Shown piece by piece: positions 1 to 7,493 of a stretch of DNA of 14,128 nucleotides (its first letter is position 1; each line of letters begins with the position of its first letter). This stretch comes from Candidatus Woesearchaeota archaeon. Lineage in GTDB: Archaea; Nanobdellota; Nanobdellia; Woesearchaeales; UBA11576. Position numbers and translations under genes: made by a program. The stretch spans positions 1 to 14,128 of the forward strand of contig JACRKM010000067.1 of NCBI GenBank assembly GCA_016219765.1. Direction: 5' to 3'. The notes beneath the pieces are model-generated. The model worked only from the letters and a program-made list of their open reading frames with translations. It had not been told where the DNA came from and did no database searches.

Positions 1-2
1 CA

Positions 3-1415
3 TTTCAAGCACTTCTCTCCACACAACCCACACCGGATCCGCAACAAGAAAAAGAAAGCCCCGACAGTCTTTCTTCACAACCACCACAACCGGAATTCTC
101 AGAAACCGATACGGACAGTCCGCGCCAGCCCGTAGTCCGTGTCGTGTATTCATACAAAGGAGAACCACAGAAGCGAACCGTGCAGGACTTTGTTGGGTAC
201 TTTAACTCCCGTTATAACCTTCTTCGCCGCATACTACAGGACCGCAAAGAGCTGGGATCACCTACGTCCATTAACCGAATCACACAGGGAAACAGGACGC
301 GCGAAAGCGGGGAATGCTCAATCATCGGACTTATACTGGATAAACAAGAAACAAAGAACAACAACATCCTGTTAACAGTCGAAGATGCCACCGGGACAAT
401 CAAAGTCCTCGCACACAAGAACAACGCCGAAGTGCATACCGCCGCAAAAGAGTCGGTCCTCGACGAGGTCATAGGAGTTGTCGGGACAGTCAAAGAAGAC
501 ATCATCTTCGCAAAAACGCTGCTCCTTCCCGACGTTCCCATCACCAAAGAGCTCAAAAAATCTCCCGAGGAGGCATACCTTGTAGGAGTCTCCTGCATTC
601 ACATAGGATCAAAACTGTTTCTCAAGGAGGAATTTGAAAAATTCATCCGCTGGCTGCGAGGGGAACACGGCACACCCGCGCAACGCAAGATTGCCCGCAA
701 GATACGCTATCTTGTCCTTGCAGGCGATCTCGTGGACGGTGTCGGGATTTACCCTAACCAGGATAAAGATTTGTCTATCCAGGATATAAACGAACAATAC
801 AGCACTCTTGCTGGATATCTTAAGATGATACCATCATCAATCCACATTATAATCAGCCCAGGAAATCACGACGCCATGCGCATAGCAGAACCCCAACCAC
901 CTCTCTACAAAGACTTCGCAAAAGCAATGTACGAGATTCCAAATGCAACACTCGTTAGTAACCCCGCAATCGTGAACGTGCATGCAACCAACAATTTTCC
1001 AGGATTCGACTGTCTTATCTACCACGGATTTAGTTTTATTTACTACTCAGACGCTGTCGAGAACATTCGATCTGCAGGAGGGCAACAACGCGCAGACCTC
1101 ATCATGAAGTTTCTACTCAGGCGACGGCATCTTGCGCCAACGCACGCCAGCACCCTCTACATCCCAGACCCGCACAAAGACAATCTCGTTATAGATGTTG
1201 TTCCCGACTTCTTCATCGGAGGACACCTGCACCGCTGCCATGCAAGCAATTATCGAAATGTCACCACCATGACTTGCTCGTGCTGGATAGGAACCACCGA
1301 ATACCAAGAAAAATTCGGACTTAAACCGCAACCATGCAGGGTTCCTATCGTGAACCTTGCAACACGACAAGTTAAGATGTTCCGGTTCTGTGGTGAAGAA
1401 GAACGAGCAAATTGA
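3..1415 (+). CDS. polB: DNA polymerase D small subunit DP1 (5'-partial)
   Basis: This is the small, proofreading subunit of archaeal DNA polymerase D; in the family it forms a heterodimer with DP2 and carries a Mre11-like 3'-5' exonuclease. The frame is open to the left edge, so the start lies outside; the GTG at 144 is probably internal. Numbering from the codon at 3 gives 470 residues. Residues 1-45 are a Q/P/S-rich linker. An OB fold spans about 105-180, with the EDATGTIKVL strand pair. The calcineurin-like phosphoesterase domain follows: SCIHIGSK at 197-204, GDLVDG at 241-246, PGNHD at 286-290, YHG at 340-342 and GGHLH at 406-410. The first motif is normally SDxHxGS; here the metal-binding Asp is Cys198 (codon 594-596), so exonuclease activity is uncertain. 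The remaining motifs and the adjacent DP2 gene make the identity very secure. Confidence 0.95.
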   Translation, partial: FQALLSTQPTPDPQQEKESPDSLSSQPPQPEFSETDTDSPRQPVVRVVYSYKGEPQKRTVQDFVGYFNSRYNLLRRILQDRKELGSPTSINRITQGNRTRESGECSIIGLILDKQETKNNNILLTVEDATGTIKVLAHKNNAEVHTAAKESVLDEVIGVVGTVKEDIIFAKTLLLPDVPITKELKKSPEEAYLVGVSCIHIGSKLFLKEEFEKFIRWLRGEHGTPAQRKIARKIRYLVLAGDLVDGVGIYPNQDKDLSIQDINEQYSTLAGYLKMIPSSIHIIISPGNHDAMRIAEPQPPLYKDFAKAMYEIPNATLVSNPAIVNVHATNNFPGFDCLIYHGFSFIYYSDAVENIRSAGGQQRADLIMKFLLRRRHLAPTHASTLYIPDPHKDNLVIDVVPDFFIGGHLHRCHASNYRNVTTMTCSCWIGTTEYQEKFGLKPQPCRVPIVNLATRQVKMFRFCGEEERAN

Positions 1416-4400
1416 TGAAACAAATTAATGAAACTATAAACTCCTCTTTTACAATGTCAGCAACAACACCGCCCGCAAGCCCACGCATGCAAGCATACTT
1501 CGAGCAGCTCGAGAAACAATCTCTCGCTGAGCACCGGCTAGCGCAAGCTGCTCGAAAGAAAGGATATGACCCCGTCGATACTGTCGAAGTGCGCCTTGCA
1601 CGAAGCATGGCAGAACGCGTAGCAGGGCTTATTAGCGTGGTCGCCCCCCAGATCGTCAACTCCGGGGTTGTCGAACGCATTATCCAACTCGAGCAGCAGT
1701 ATAATCCGCTCGACTGGCGCGTGGCGCTACAGGTCGGCTTAGAGGTCGCGCAAGAGAAATTCTGCACCTTCAACAACAAGCTCGAGGCAATCACCGTCGG
1801 GGTCCGTGTTGGATTCGCCTACGGAACCCTCGGAGTAGTCAGCTCACCGCTTGACGGACTTGTTGATATTAAGATCAAGAACCGCAACGACAACCAAGGC
1901 CAATACTTCTGCCTCGGGTTTGCAGGACCAGTGCGCAACGCAGGCGGGACCGCCGCAAGTTGGTGTGTTATCATCGCAGACTACATCCGCAAGAATCTTG
2001 GGTATGCTACATATGATCCAACGGACGCGGAGATCAAACGCTGCCAGACCGAAATCGAAGACTATCACGAACGCGTTACAAACCTACAATATTTTCCTTC
2101 TAAGATGGAAAGTGAATTTCTCATGAAGCATATTCCTGTTGAGATTTCTGGCGATGCAAGCGAAGAGATAGAAGTCAGCAACTATAAAGACCTCCCGCGC
2201 GTTGAGACCAACCGTATCCGATCAGGCTATTGTTTAATCCACTCTAGCTGTATTCCTCTCAAGGCGCCAAAACTCTGGAAGGAACTCGGAAAATGGGGCG
2301 CGAGCGTCGGCATGGAACACTGGAACTTCCTAGAGGAGTTCCTCAAAATCCAAAAGGAAGCCAAAGCCGCAAAAACACAGAGTAGTGATGGCGCTCAAAA
2401 GACCGCCGAGAAGCCAAAGATATCACCCGATTTCACCTATATCAAAGATCTTGTTGCCGGACGGCCAGTCCTAGGACACCCCCTACGCAACGGAGCATTC
2501 CGGCTACGCTATGGTCGATCACGCACCAGCGGATTCTCCGCGCAATCCATCCACCCAGCAACAATGCACGCACTTAACAACTTTATTGCAACCGGTACGC
2601 AGCTAAAGGTTGAACGGCCCGGCAAAGGTGCAGCATTCACTACCTGCGACACTATTGACGGACCAATAGTCAAACTCACCGACGGGAGCGTCCTTTTGCT
2701 CAATAACGAATCTGAAGCAAAGCACGCAAAACGCAACATTGCTGAGATTCTATATATTGGAGATGTACTCATCAACTATGGAGACTTCCTCAACCGCGCG
2801 CACCCTCTTGTCCCTGCCGGATATTGTGAAGAGTGGTGGATTCAGGAACTCGCAAAAGCACTCAAGGAAACAAAATCGGAAACAGGCGTTGACGCCGACG
2901 TTCTCACCGAACAACTCGCGCGCCACACAGAAATTCCACTTGGGCGCGCCCAACAGCTTTTTGATAATTGTTTTATACACAAACCAACTCTGCAAGAAGC
3001 AGTCAGCATCACTAAAAATCTCGGCGTCCCGCTCCACCCGTTGTACACACACTACTGGAATTCAATAACTACGCCGCAACTTGAATCTTTGCTCGATTGG
3101 CTCTCTACTGCAAAAATCGAGCCGGTTGGAAGCCAACACCAGAAACTCGTCATCTTCATCGCGTCAGAGCCAAAACGCCATCTTGAGATTGCTGGAGTCC
3201 CGCACAAGGTCAGCGCAAACGAGTATGCAGTTATAGAAGATCCACACGCAAGCACACTTCTTTTTCTCTTCCCCTTCATAGGAAGCAATGATAGACGATG
3301 GAAGGAACAGTTCAGCACCATCATCCATGAAAAACCCGAGTCATCGACAACGGAAATTATCCACACGCTCAGCGGAATTCCTCTTCGCGACAAATGCGGA
3401 ACATTCATCGGCTCGCGCATGGGCAGGCCGGAAAAAGCCAAACAACGCGAACTCACCGGAAGCCCCCACACACTCTTCCCTGTCGGGGACGAAGGAGGCA
3501 GGCTGCGAAGCTTTCAGGCAGCGATTGATGTCGGAACCATCCACTGCGAGCTTGCACTCTTCTACTGTAACAATTGCAATGCTGAAACACCTTTTGGCGT
3601 GTGCGACAGGTGCGATCAAAAAGCAGAACGCAGATACGAATGCAGATCTTGCGGACAATTGCCTATTCCAACATGCCCAAAGCATGGCGAGCTTCCCTTA
3701 TTTGTCAGCAGATCCATCGATATTAGCCGCGTCCTGAAGAACACGATCAAAAAGATCGGCCTGCAAAACATGCCGGACCTTGTCAAAGGAGTCCGGGGAA
3801 CAAGCAACAAAGAACACCTCCCAGAGCATCTTGCTAAAGGAATATTGCGCGCAAAGCACCAACTGCGCGTCAATAAAGAAGGAACGATCCGATACGATTG
3901 TTCAGAGCTTCCACTTACCCACTTCAAGCCCTGCGAGGTGCGGACAAGCATCGAAAAACTCAAGCAATTAGGATATACCCATGATATCCATGGAATCGAA
4001 CTTGAGTCGCCGGAACAAATCCTTGAATTATATACTCAGGATATCATCATTCCTTGCTGTCCAGACTCGCCGGACGAACCGTGCGATGAAATCCTCTACC
4101 GGGCAACGAAATTCATAGACGAGCTCCTCGTAAAATTGTACGGGCTTCAACTGCACTATAACCTATCAAGCAAAGATGACCTTGTTGGGCAACTCATCAT
4201 CGGGCTGGCGCCGCACACGAGTGCAGGAAGCCTTGGACGCATCATCGGCTTCTCAAAAACTCAAGGATTCTTCGCACACCCTCTATTTCACGCCGCTATG
4301 AGGAGAGATTGTGATGGGGATGAGTCATGCATCTTCCTCCTGCTCGATGCATTTCTCAATTTCTCACGCAAATACTTGCCCGAAAGCAGAGGATCGACAA

Positions 4401-5059
4401 TGGATGCCCCGCTTGTCCTCACCAGCACACTTATCCCCGCAGAGGTCGATGATATGGCATTTGATATCGACCGGTGTTTTTCTTATCCGCTCGCGCTTTA
4501 TGAAGCGGCACTCACGTACAAGATGCCGTGGGAGGTAAAACTCAACACCATCAAGGACGAACTTGGAAAATCAACACAGTATGAGGGTATGGGATTTACG
4601 CATGACACCACAAACTTCAACGCGGGAGTTCTATGCAGTGCATACAAAACCCTCCCGAGTATGCAAGACAAGCTCCTTTCCCAAATGGATATCGCAAAGA
4701 AGATTCGCGCTGTCGATGAAGTCAACGTCGCGCAGCTCGTCATTGAAAAGCATTTCATCAGAGACATCAAAGGGAACCTGCGAAAATTTTCGCAGCAAGA
4801 ATTCCGTTGTGTTACCTGCAACACCAAATTTAGAAGACCGCCACTGCGAGGAACCTGCACCGCGTGCGGGGGGAATATAATCTTCACGATCAGCGAAGGC
4901 AGCATCGTCAAGTACCTTGAGCCGAGTCAAAGCCTCGCAAACCATTATAACCTCACTCCCTACCTAAAACAGACCCTCGAGATCGTGCGCCGCCACATTG
5001 AAGGAGTCTTTGGAAAAGAAAAGGAAAAGCAAGCAGGGCTTGGGGCATGGTTCGGCTAA
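1415..5059 (+). CDS. polC: DNA polymerase D large subunit DP2 (catalytic)
   Basis: This is the polymerase subunit of archaeal DNA polymerase D, which synthesises DNA through a double-psi beta-barrel core related to multisubunit RNA polymerases. It has 1214 residues, close to the family's usual 1100-1300. Visible landmarks are a zinc-binding cysteine cluster at about 718-764, the catalytic motif DCDGDE at 965-970 preceded by GLAPHTSAGSLGRIIGF, the MDAPLVLT segment after it, and a second zinc site from Cys1132 (CVTC...CTAC). The C-terminus QAGLGAWF (1206-1213) matches the PCNA-binding pattern Q-x-x-L-x-x-W-F. No intein interrupts the active site. ATG 1415 overlaps the DP1 stop by one base (TGATG), which suggests translational coupling. 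TTG 1412 and ATG 1454 are alternative starts; family similarity begins only near PRMQAYFEQL, so the exact start is not settled. Confidence 0.97.
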   Translation: MKQINETINSSFTMSATTPPASPRMQAYFEQLEKQSLAEHRLAQAARKKGYDPVDTVEVRLARSMAERVAGLISVVAPQIVNSGVVERIIQLEQQYNPLDWRVALQVGLEVAQEKFCTFNNKLEAITVGVRVGFAYGTLGVVSSPLDGLVDIKIKNRNDNQGQYFCLGFAGPVRNAGGTAASWCVIIADYIRKNLGYATYDPTDAEIKRCQTEIEDYHERVTNLQYFPSKMESEFLMKHIPVEISGDASEEIEVSNYKDLPRVETNRIRSGYCLIHSSCIPLKAPKLWKELGKWGASVGMEHWNFLEEFLKIQKEAKAAKTQSSDGAQKTAEKPKISPDFTYIKDLVAGRPVLGHPLRNGAFRLRYGRSRTSGFSAQSIHPATMHALNNFIATGTQLKVERPGKGAAFTTCDTIDGPIVKLTDGSVLLLNNESEAKHAKRNIAEILYIGDVLINYGDFLNRAHPLVPAGYCEEWWIQELAKALKETKSETGVDADVLTEQLARHTEIPLGRAQQLFDNCFIHKPTLQEAVSITKNLGVPLHPLYTHYWNSITTPQLESLLDWLSTAKIEPVGSQHQKLVIFIASEPKRHLEIAGVPHKVSANEYAVIEDPHASTLLFLFPFIGSNDRRWKEQFSTIIHEKPESSTTEIIHTLSGIPLRDKCGTFIGSRMGRPEKAKQRELTGSPHTLFPVGDEGGRLRSFQAAIDVGTIHCELALFYCNNCNAETPFGVCDRCDQKAERRYECRSCGQLPIPTCPKHGELPLFVSRSIDISRVLKNTIKKIGLQNMPDLVKGVRGTSNKEHLPEHLAKGILRAKHQLRVNKEGTIRYDCSELPLTHFKPCEVRTSIEKLKQLGYTHDIHGIELESPEQILELYTQDIIIPCCPDSPDEPCDEILYRATKFIDELLVKLYGLQLHYNLSSKDDLVGQLIIGLAPHTSAGSLGRIIGFSKTQGFFAHPLFHAAMRRDCDGDESCIFLLLDAFLNFSRKYLPESRGSTMDAPLVLTSTLIPAEVDDMAFDIDRCFSYPLALYEAALTYKMPWEVKLNTIKDELGKSTQYEGMGFTHDTTNFNAGVLCSAYKTLPSMQDKLLSQMDIAKKIRAVDEVNVAQLVIEKHFIRDIKGNLRKFSQQEFRCVTCNTKFRRPPLRGTCTACGGNIIFTISEGSIVKYLEPSQSLANHYNLTPYLKQTLEIVRRHIEGVFGKEKEKQAGLGAWFG

Positions 5060-5066
5060 TCACGAC

Positions 5067-5074
5067 AAATAAAA
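5067..5074 (-). terminator. Possible T-rich stop for aIF2-beta
   Basis: On the minus strand this reads TTTTATTT. It is the first T-rich tract after the aIF2-beta stop, about 75 bases downstream and just before the end of DP2 on the opposite strand. Archaeal terminators are often simple T tracts, so this is plausible. The sequence alone does not prove it. Confidence 0.3.
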
Positions 5075-5116
5075 TCCAGTCGTTTTCAGTTTGTTTTCGA
5101 CCAGCGGGTGCCGCGT

Positions 5117-5142
5117 CCATGACCTGCACTGTCGTGGTTTTT
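5117..5142 (+). terminator. Hairpin plus T5, likely DP2 terminator
   Basis: A 7-bp stem (CCATGAC at 5117-5123 with GTCGTGG at 5131-5137, one G-T wobble) encloses a 7-base loop and runs directly into TTTTT at 5138-5142. It lies 58 bases after the DP2 stop in the convergent gap with aIF2-beta. Archaeal termination depends mainly on T tracts; further T runs occur at 5083-5097, so the end may be heterogeneous. The role is inferred. Confidence 0.45.
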
Positions 5143-5147
5143 GGCAC

Positions 5148-5576
5148 TTATGACGACATTGAGTCCTTAACCATTTTCACAGAGTGCTTTGAGCCACACG
5201 CGTTACAACGCAAGAAATTCAATTCACCTTCCTTGATAATCTTCGTGTCGGGCTTCCCGCACGCAGGACAAAGCACAAACTCTGTTGCATACTTGCGAAT
5301 CTTTTCATTAATGCGCGAAGCAGGAACTTTTGCACCAAGAAGCAACTGATTCCTTGTCAGCTGCCCAGGAGTCGCAAGCTCTTTGAGAACGTACTTAAGC
5401 AGGTGCTCAGGGGTTCTTCCAAGCGTATCCGCAATCTGATGAAAATTACTAATGACGGTCTTGTTCCCCTGCAAGTGCCCAGTAACTTTTGGAACCTCGA
5501 AACGCTCTATGTTAAATACTGATTCCGGAAGTTCCTTACGGGCTTTTTTGAGCATCCCCTCATAGTCCAATTCCAT
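5148..5576 (-). CDS. eif2b: Translation initiation factor aIF2 subunit beta
   Basis: This is the beta subunit of the heterotrimeric archaeal initiation factor aIF2, which delivers initiator Met-tRNA to the small ribosomal subunit in a GTP-dependent way. At 142 residues it matches the usual archaeal length. Residues 1-18 form the N-terminal helix expected to contact the gamma subunit. The alpha-beta core follows, with the family segments GNKTVISNF (37-45) and LLKYVLKELATPG (59-71). A C-terminal zinc ribbon uses Cys103, Cys106, Cys124 and Cys127 (CPACG and CNACG). The ATG at 5576 lies 30 bases after the 5' end of a TTTAAATA box, so the message is probably leaderless. It is convergent with DP2 and divergent from the SpoIIM-family gene. 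Nothing is missing or unusual in it. Confidence 0.97.
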   Translation of the reverse strand: MELDYEGMLKKARKELPESVFNIERFEVPKVTGHLQGNKTVISNFHQIADTLGRTPEHLLKYVLKELATPGQLTRNQLLLGAKVPASRINEKIRKYATEFVLCPACGKPDTKIIKEGELNFLRCNACGSKHSVKMVKDSMSS

Positions 5577-5598
5577 AATGGCCCGAAATCCATAACCC

Positions 5599-5606
5599 TA
5601 TTTAAA
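5599..5606 (-). promoter_or_regulatory. TATA box of the aIF2-beta gene
   Basis: The minus strand reads TTTAAATA. Its first base lies 30 bases before the ATG at 5576. Archaeal transcription typically starts about 25 bases after the TATA centre, which would place the start at or next to the ATG and give a leaderless mRNA. Confidence 0.65.
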
Positions 5607-5668
5607 GGTTTGCCGTGCAGGGGCGCTGTGAGCATAAGAGCTAAACAATACCGGTTTTCAAGAAAACA

Positions 5669-5676
5669 TTTAAATA
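5669..5676 (+). promoter_or_regulatory. TATA box of the SpoIIM-family gene
   Basis: TTTAAATA follows a purine-rich AGAAAAC stretch suitable as a BRE. Its first base is 30 bases before the ATG at 5699, which predicts a leaderless transcript. A second identical octamer at 5683-5690 is too close to the ATG to serve the same start and may be coincidental in this AT-rich spacer. Confidence 0.65.
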
Positions 5677-5698
5677 ATGTCTTTTAAATAAAAGTAAT

Positions 5699-6568
5699 AT
5701 GGTCATTGAATCGATCATCCGTCCTTTGCGCGCTGAAAAGCGTCCATGGGAGCTTTTCTTTTACGGAATTCTCATCTCATCCATCGGATTATTTCTGGGA
5801 TATTGGGTATTTCGGGACAAAGCAGACCTCGTAATGATCTTCCTCACGGTATTCGCCGCAACACCGCTCATGTTCCATGCTGTGCGCACTGAAGAGAAAA
5901 AAGATGTGCTCTCTTCAACCGAGAAAGGACTCCTTGCAGAACACAGCAAACTAATTGCATTTTACATCTTCCTCTTCATCGGAATGACCACCTCCCTTGC
6001 TATCTGGTATGTCCTACTTCCCACAGACATAAGCTCTGTTATCTTTCAGCAGCAAGCAACCACCATCGCACAGATCAACGCGCCCATTGCGCAAACGACA
6101 GGAGGCGCCACGAGCAATGCAGTTTCGTCACAGGTCCTCTTACGCATCTTTAGCAATAACCTTAAAGTCCTCATCTTCTGTATTATCTTTTCATTTCTCT
6201 ACGGTGCCGGTGCAATCTTCATTCTCACCTGGAACGCGAGCGTTGTCGCAGTTGCAATAGGCAACCTCATAAAGATCGGCATCAAGAAGTACGCTGCAAC
6301 AGTAGGATTCGCGAAGGCCGCAGCATACCTGCAAACGATCTCATTCTCATTTTCAAGATACTTTGTCCATGGGCTTCCCGAAATGATTGCATACATGATC
6401 GCCGGACTTGCCGGCGGCATCATCAGCGCGGCAATTATTAATCATCACACCCAAAATGAGAAATTCCAGAAAATACTTTTCGACGTGAGCGCGCTCTTGA
6501 CATTGTCACTCGCGATACTCTTTGCCGCGGCGATCATCGAGTCCTACGTTACACCCAGTTTATTCTAG
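5699..6568 (+). CDS. SpoIIM-family (DUF95) integral membrane protein
   Basis: This protein resembles the stage II sporulation protein M family, integral membrane proteins widespread in archaea and bacteria that do not sporulate; their function in archaea is unknown. It has 289 residues and about six membrane spans, near 18-38, 43-62, 84-106, 155-178, 225-247 and 264-284. A polar, Q/T-rich loop occupies roughly 115-145. Family-type landmarks are Asn153-Asn154, the GAGAIFILTWNA stretch at 169-180, the HGLPE motif at 224-228 and the C-terminal IIESYVTP at 279-286. The N-terminus has no cleavable signal. The gene has its own TATA box and starts at ATG 5699, probably leaderless. It diverges from aIF2-beta and converges on the RPA-like gene, so no operon partner suggests a role. 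Family assignment is by recalled motifs. Confidence 0.85.
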   Translation: MVIESIIRPLRAEKRPWELFFYGILISSIGLFLGYWVFRDKADLVMIFLTVFAATPLMFHAVRTEEKKDVLSSTEKGLLAEHSKLIAFYIFLFIGMTTSLAIWYVLLPTDISSVIFQQQATTIAQINAPIAQTTGGATSNAVSSQVLLRIFSNNLKVLIFCIIFSFLYGAGAIFILTWNASVVAVAIGNLIKIGIKKYAATVGFAKAAAYLQTISFSFSRYFVHGLPEMIAYMIAGLAGGIISAAIINHHTQNEKFQKILFDVSALLTLSLAILFAAAIIESYVTPSLF

Positions 6569-6587
6569 CCGGAATACGCGAATTACT

Positions 6588-6609
6588 TACTCGAGCACTT
6601 ATTCGAGTA
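6588..6609. terminator. Perfect 7-bp inverted repeat between convergent gene ends
   Basis: TACTCGA (6588-6594) and TCGAGTA (6603-6609) are exact reverse complements around an 8-base loop. The repeat lies between the SpoIIM stop and the end of the RPA-like gene and covers that gene's last codons. It also contains an imperfect direct repeat of ACTTACTCGAG. No T run follows on either strand, so a role as a two-way transcript end is only a guess. Confidence 0.35.
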
Positions 6610-7363
6610 CCCTGTACCTTCCTGCCCGCAATTCGAACACCTCTCCTGATTCAAGCAGACGTCGAAGAACTGCGTCAATATCGCTTTTGGGACATGCAGC
6701 AGAGATCTCTTCAAACGCGACACCCCGCCCTAGGTCTTTTGCACGAATCACGTCAAGAACTCTCTCTGCAGGATTGCTATTAGCTGATTGTGCACTTGCA
6801 TCCGATCCTGTGGCTTCTTCGCCCACGACGATTGTTGCGCCACCATCACTCGCACTCTCATGCTGTTCTATTGCACCACTTGCGCTATTCCTGTCACTCT
6901 TTTTCTCTAAACGCTCACCATCAAGAAGTTCCAACTCTTGCTTTCGCACTTCGATCCATTTTAGATTATCCAGTTTACGAATGATCTCAGGCATCACATA
7001 CCGCTCACCGTTAAATTCGCGAGGGCGCCCGACAACCAGCACCAGATCACCCACGGCTGCAGAAATCAGCCGCGTGTCGAATGAGCGCAGCATTATCCTG
7101 CCAGAACCATCGTCAAGCATCAATACCGACGACGCAAGTCCCTCCCGCGCTGTGCTGTTTGAAATAATAACTCCCAAAAGATTCACACGAGAAAAACGAA
7201 AATTACCAAGATCTATCGTATTAGGATCCCACCCTTCCCGTTTTGTATACACGCCAGCAAGAACCTCGGCAATGCGGACATGAACAGCAGTCTCGCGTCT
7301 GCCCGCTGAAGAGGGCGCATCCTTCGAAGCTTGATTTGTTTGTTCTTCTTCACCCACAACCAT
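6599..7363 (-). CDS. RPA32-like OB-fold and winged-helix protein
   Basis: This is a probable single-stranded DNA binding protein resembling the second subunit of replication protein A. In that family an OB fold binds DNA and a C-terminal winged helix recruits partners. From ATG 7363 it has 254 residues. An acidic, polar N-terminus leads to an OB fold at about 59-132, with RVNLLGVI, LMLDDGSGRIMLRSF and VGDLVLVVGRPREFNGERYV as its strands. A Ser/Ala/Glu-rich linker covers about 150-197. A winged helix follows at about 198-254 (ERVLDVIR, AVLRRLLESGEVFEL, GRYRVLE). An in-frame GTG at 7372 is an alternative start. A TATA element lies at 7404-7411. Closeness to the polymerase D genes fits a replication or repair role, but an RPA-associated COG3390-type protein is also possible. 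Confidence 0.75.
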   Translation of the reverse strand: MVVGEEEQTNQASKDAPSSAGRRETAVHVRIAEVLAGVYTKREGWDPNTIDLGNFRFSRVNLLGVIISNSTAREGLASSVLMLDDGSGRIMLRSFDTRLISAAVGDLVLVVGRPREFNGERYVMPEIIRKLDNLKWIEVRKQELELLDGERLEKKSDRNSASGAIEQHESASDGGATIVVGEEATGSDASAQSANSNPAERVLDVIRAKDLGRGVAFEEISAACPKSDIDAVLRRLLESGEVFELRAGRYRVLE

Positions 7364-7403
7364 TGCAACCACGACTTTTACTAAATCTGAAAACTGAGAA
7401 TTT

Positions 7404-7411
7404 GTTATAAA
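7404..7411 (-). promoter_or_regulatory. TATA box of the RPA-like gene
   Basis: The minus strand reads TTTATAAC after the purine-rich GAAAGAAAGA, a good BRE-TATA pair. The predicted transcription start is near 7382. That gives a leader of about 10 bases to GTG 7372 or 19 bases to ATG 7363, without a clear Shine-Dalgarno sequence. Confidence 0.5.
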
Positions 7412-7461
7412 TCTTTCTTTCCATCAAGTTTGTTGTTCGAATATCCCGAACTCCCACAATA

Positions 7462-7469
7462 TTTAAATA
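7462..7469 (+). promoter_or_regulatory. TATA box of the repeat/Cys membrane protein gene
   Basis: TTTAAATA begins 32 bases before the ATG at 7494, the spacing seen at two other promoters in this window. The spacer between box and ATG has no Shine-Dalgarno sequence, so a leaderless transcript is expected. Confidence 0.65.
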
Positions 7470-7493
7470 AGTGAAATCCGTTTCGTATCCTGC

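Noticed and set aside
144..146. GTG as the start of DP1
   Set aside because: The frame is open upstream to the window edge, and the upstream codons read as a Q/P/S-rich linker of the kind expected before the DP1 OB fold. No TATA box or Shine-Dalgarno precedes the GTG.
4307..4324. Intein at the DP2 active site
   Set aside because: Inteins are known at this conserved site in some archaeal DP2 genes, but here the reading runs uninterrupted through DCDGDE.
5683..5690. Second TTTAAATA as an alternative promoter
   Set aside because: It is only 16 bases from the ATG, too close for a TATA box serving this gene with the full coding region.
6522..7283. 253-codon open frame on the plus strand
   Set aside because: It is antisense to the RPA-like gene, Ser/Arg/Thr-rich with no fold-like pattern, and overlaps the SpoIIM end. 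It is a shadow of the real minus-strand gene.
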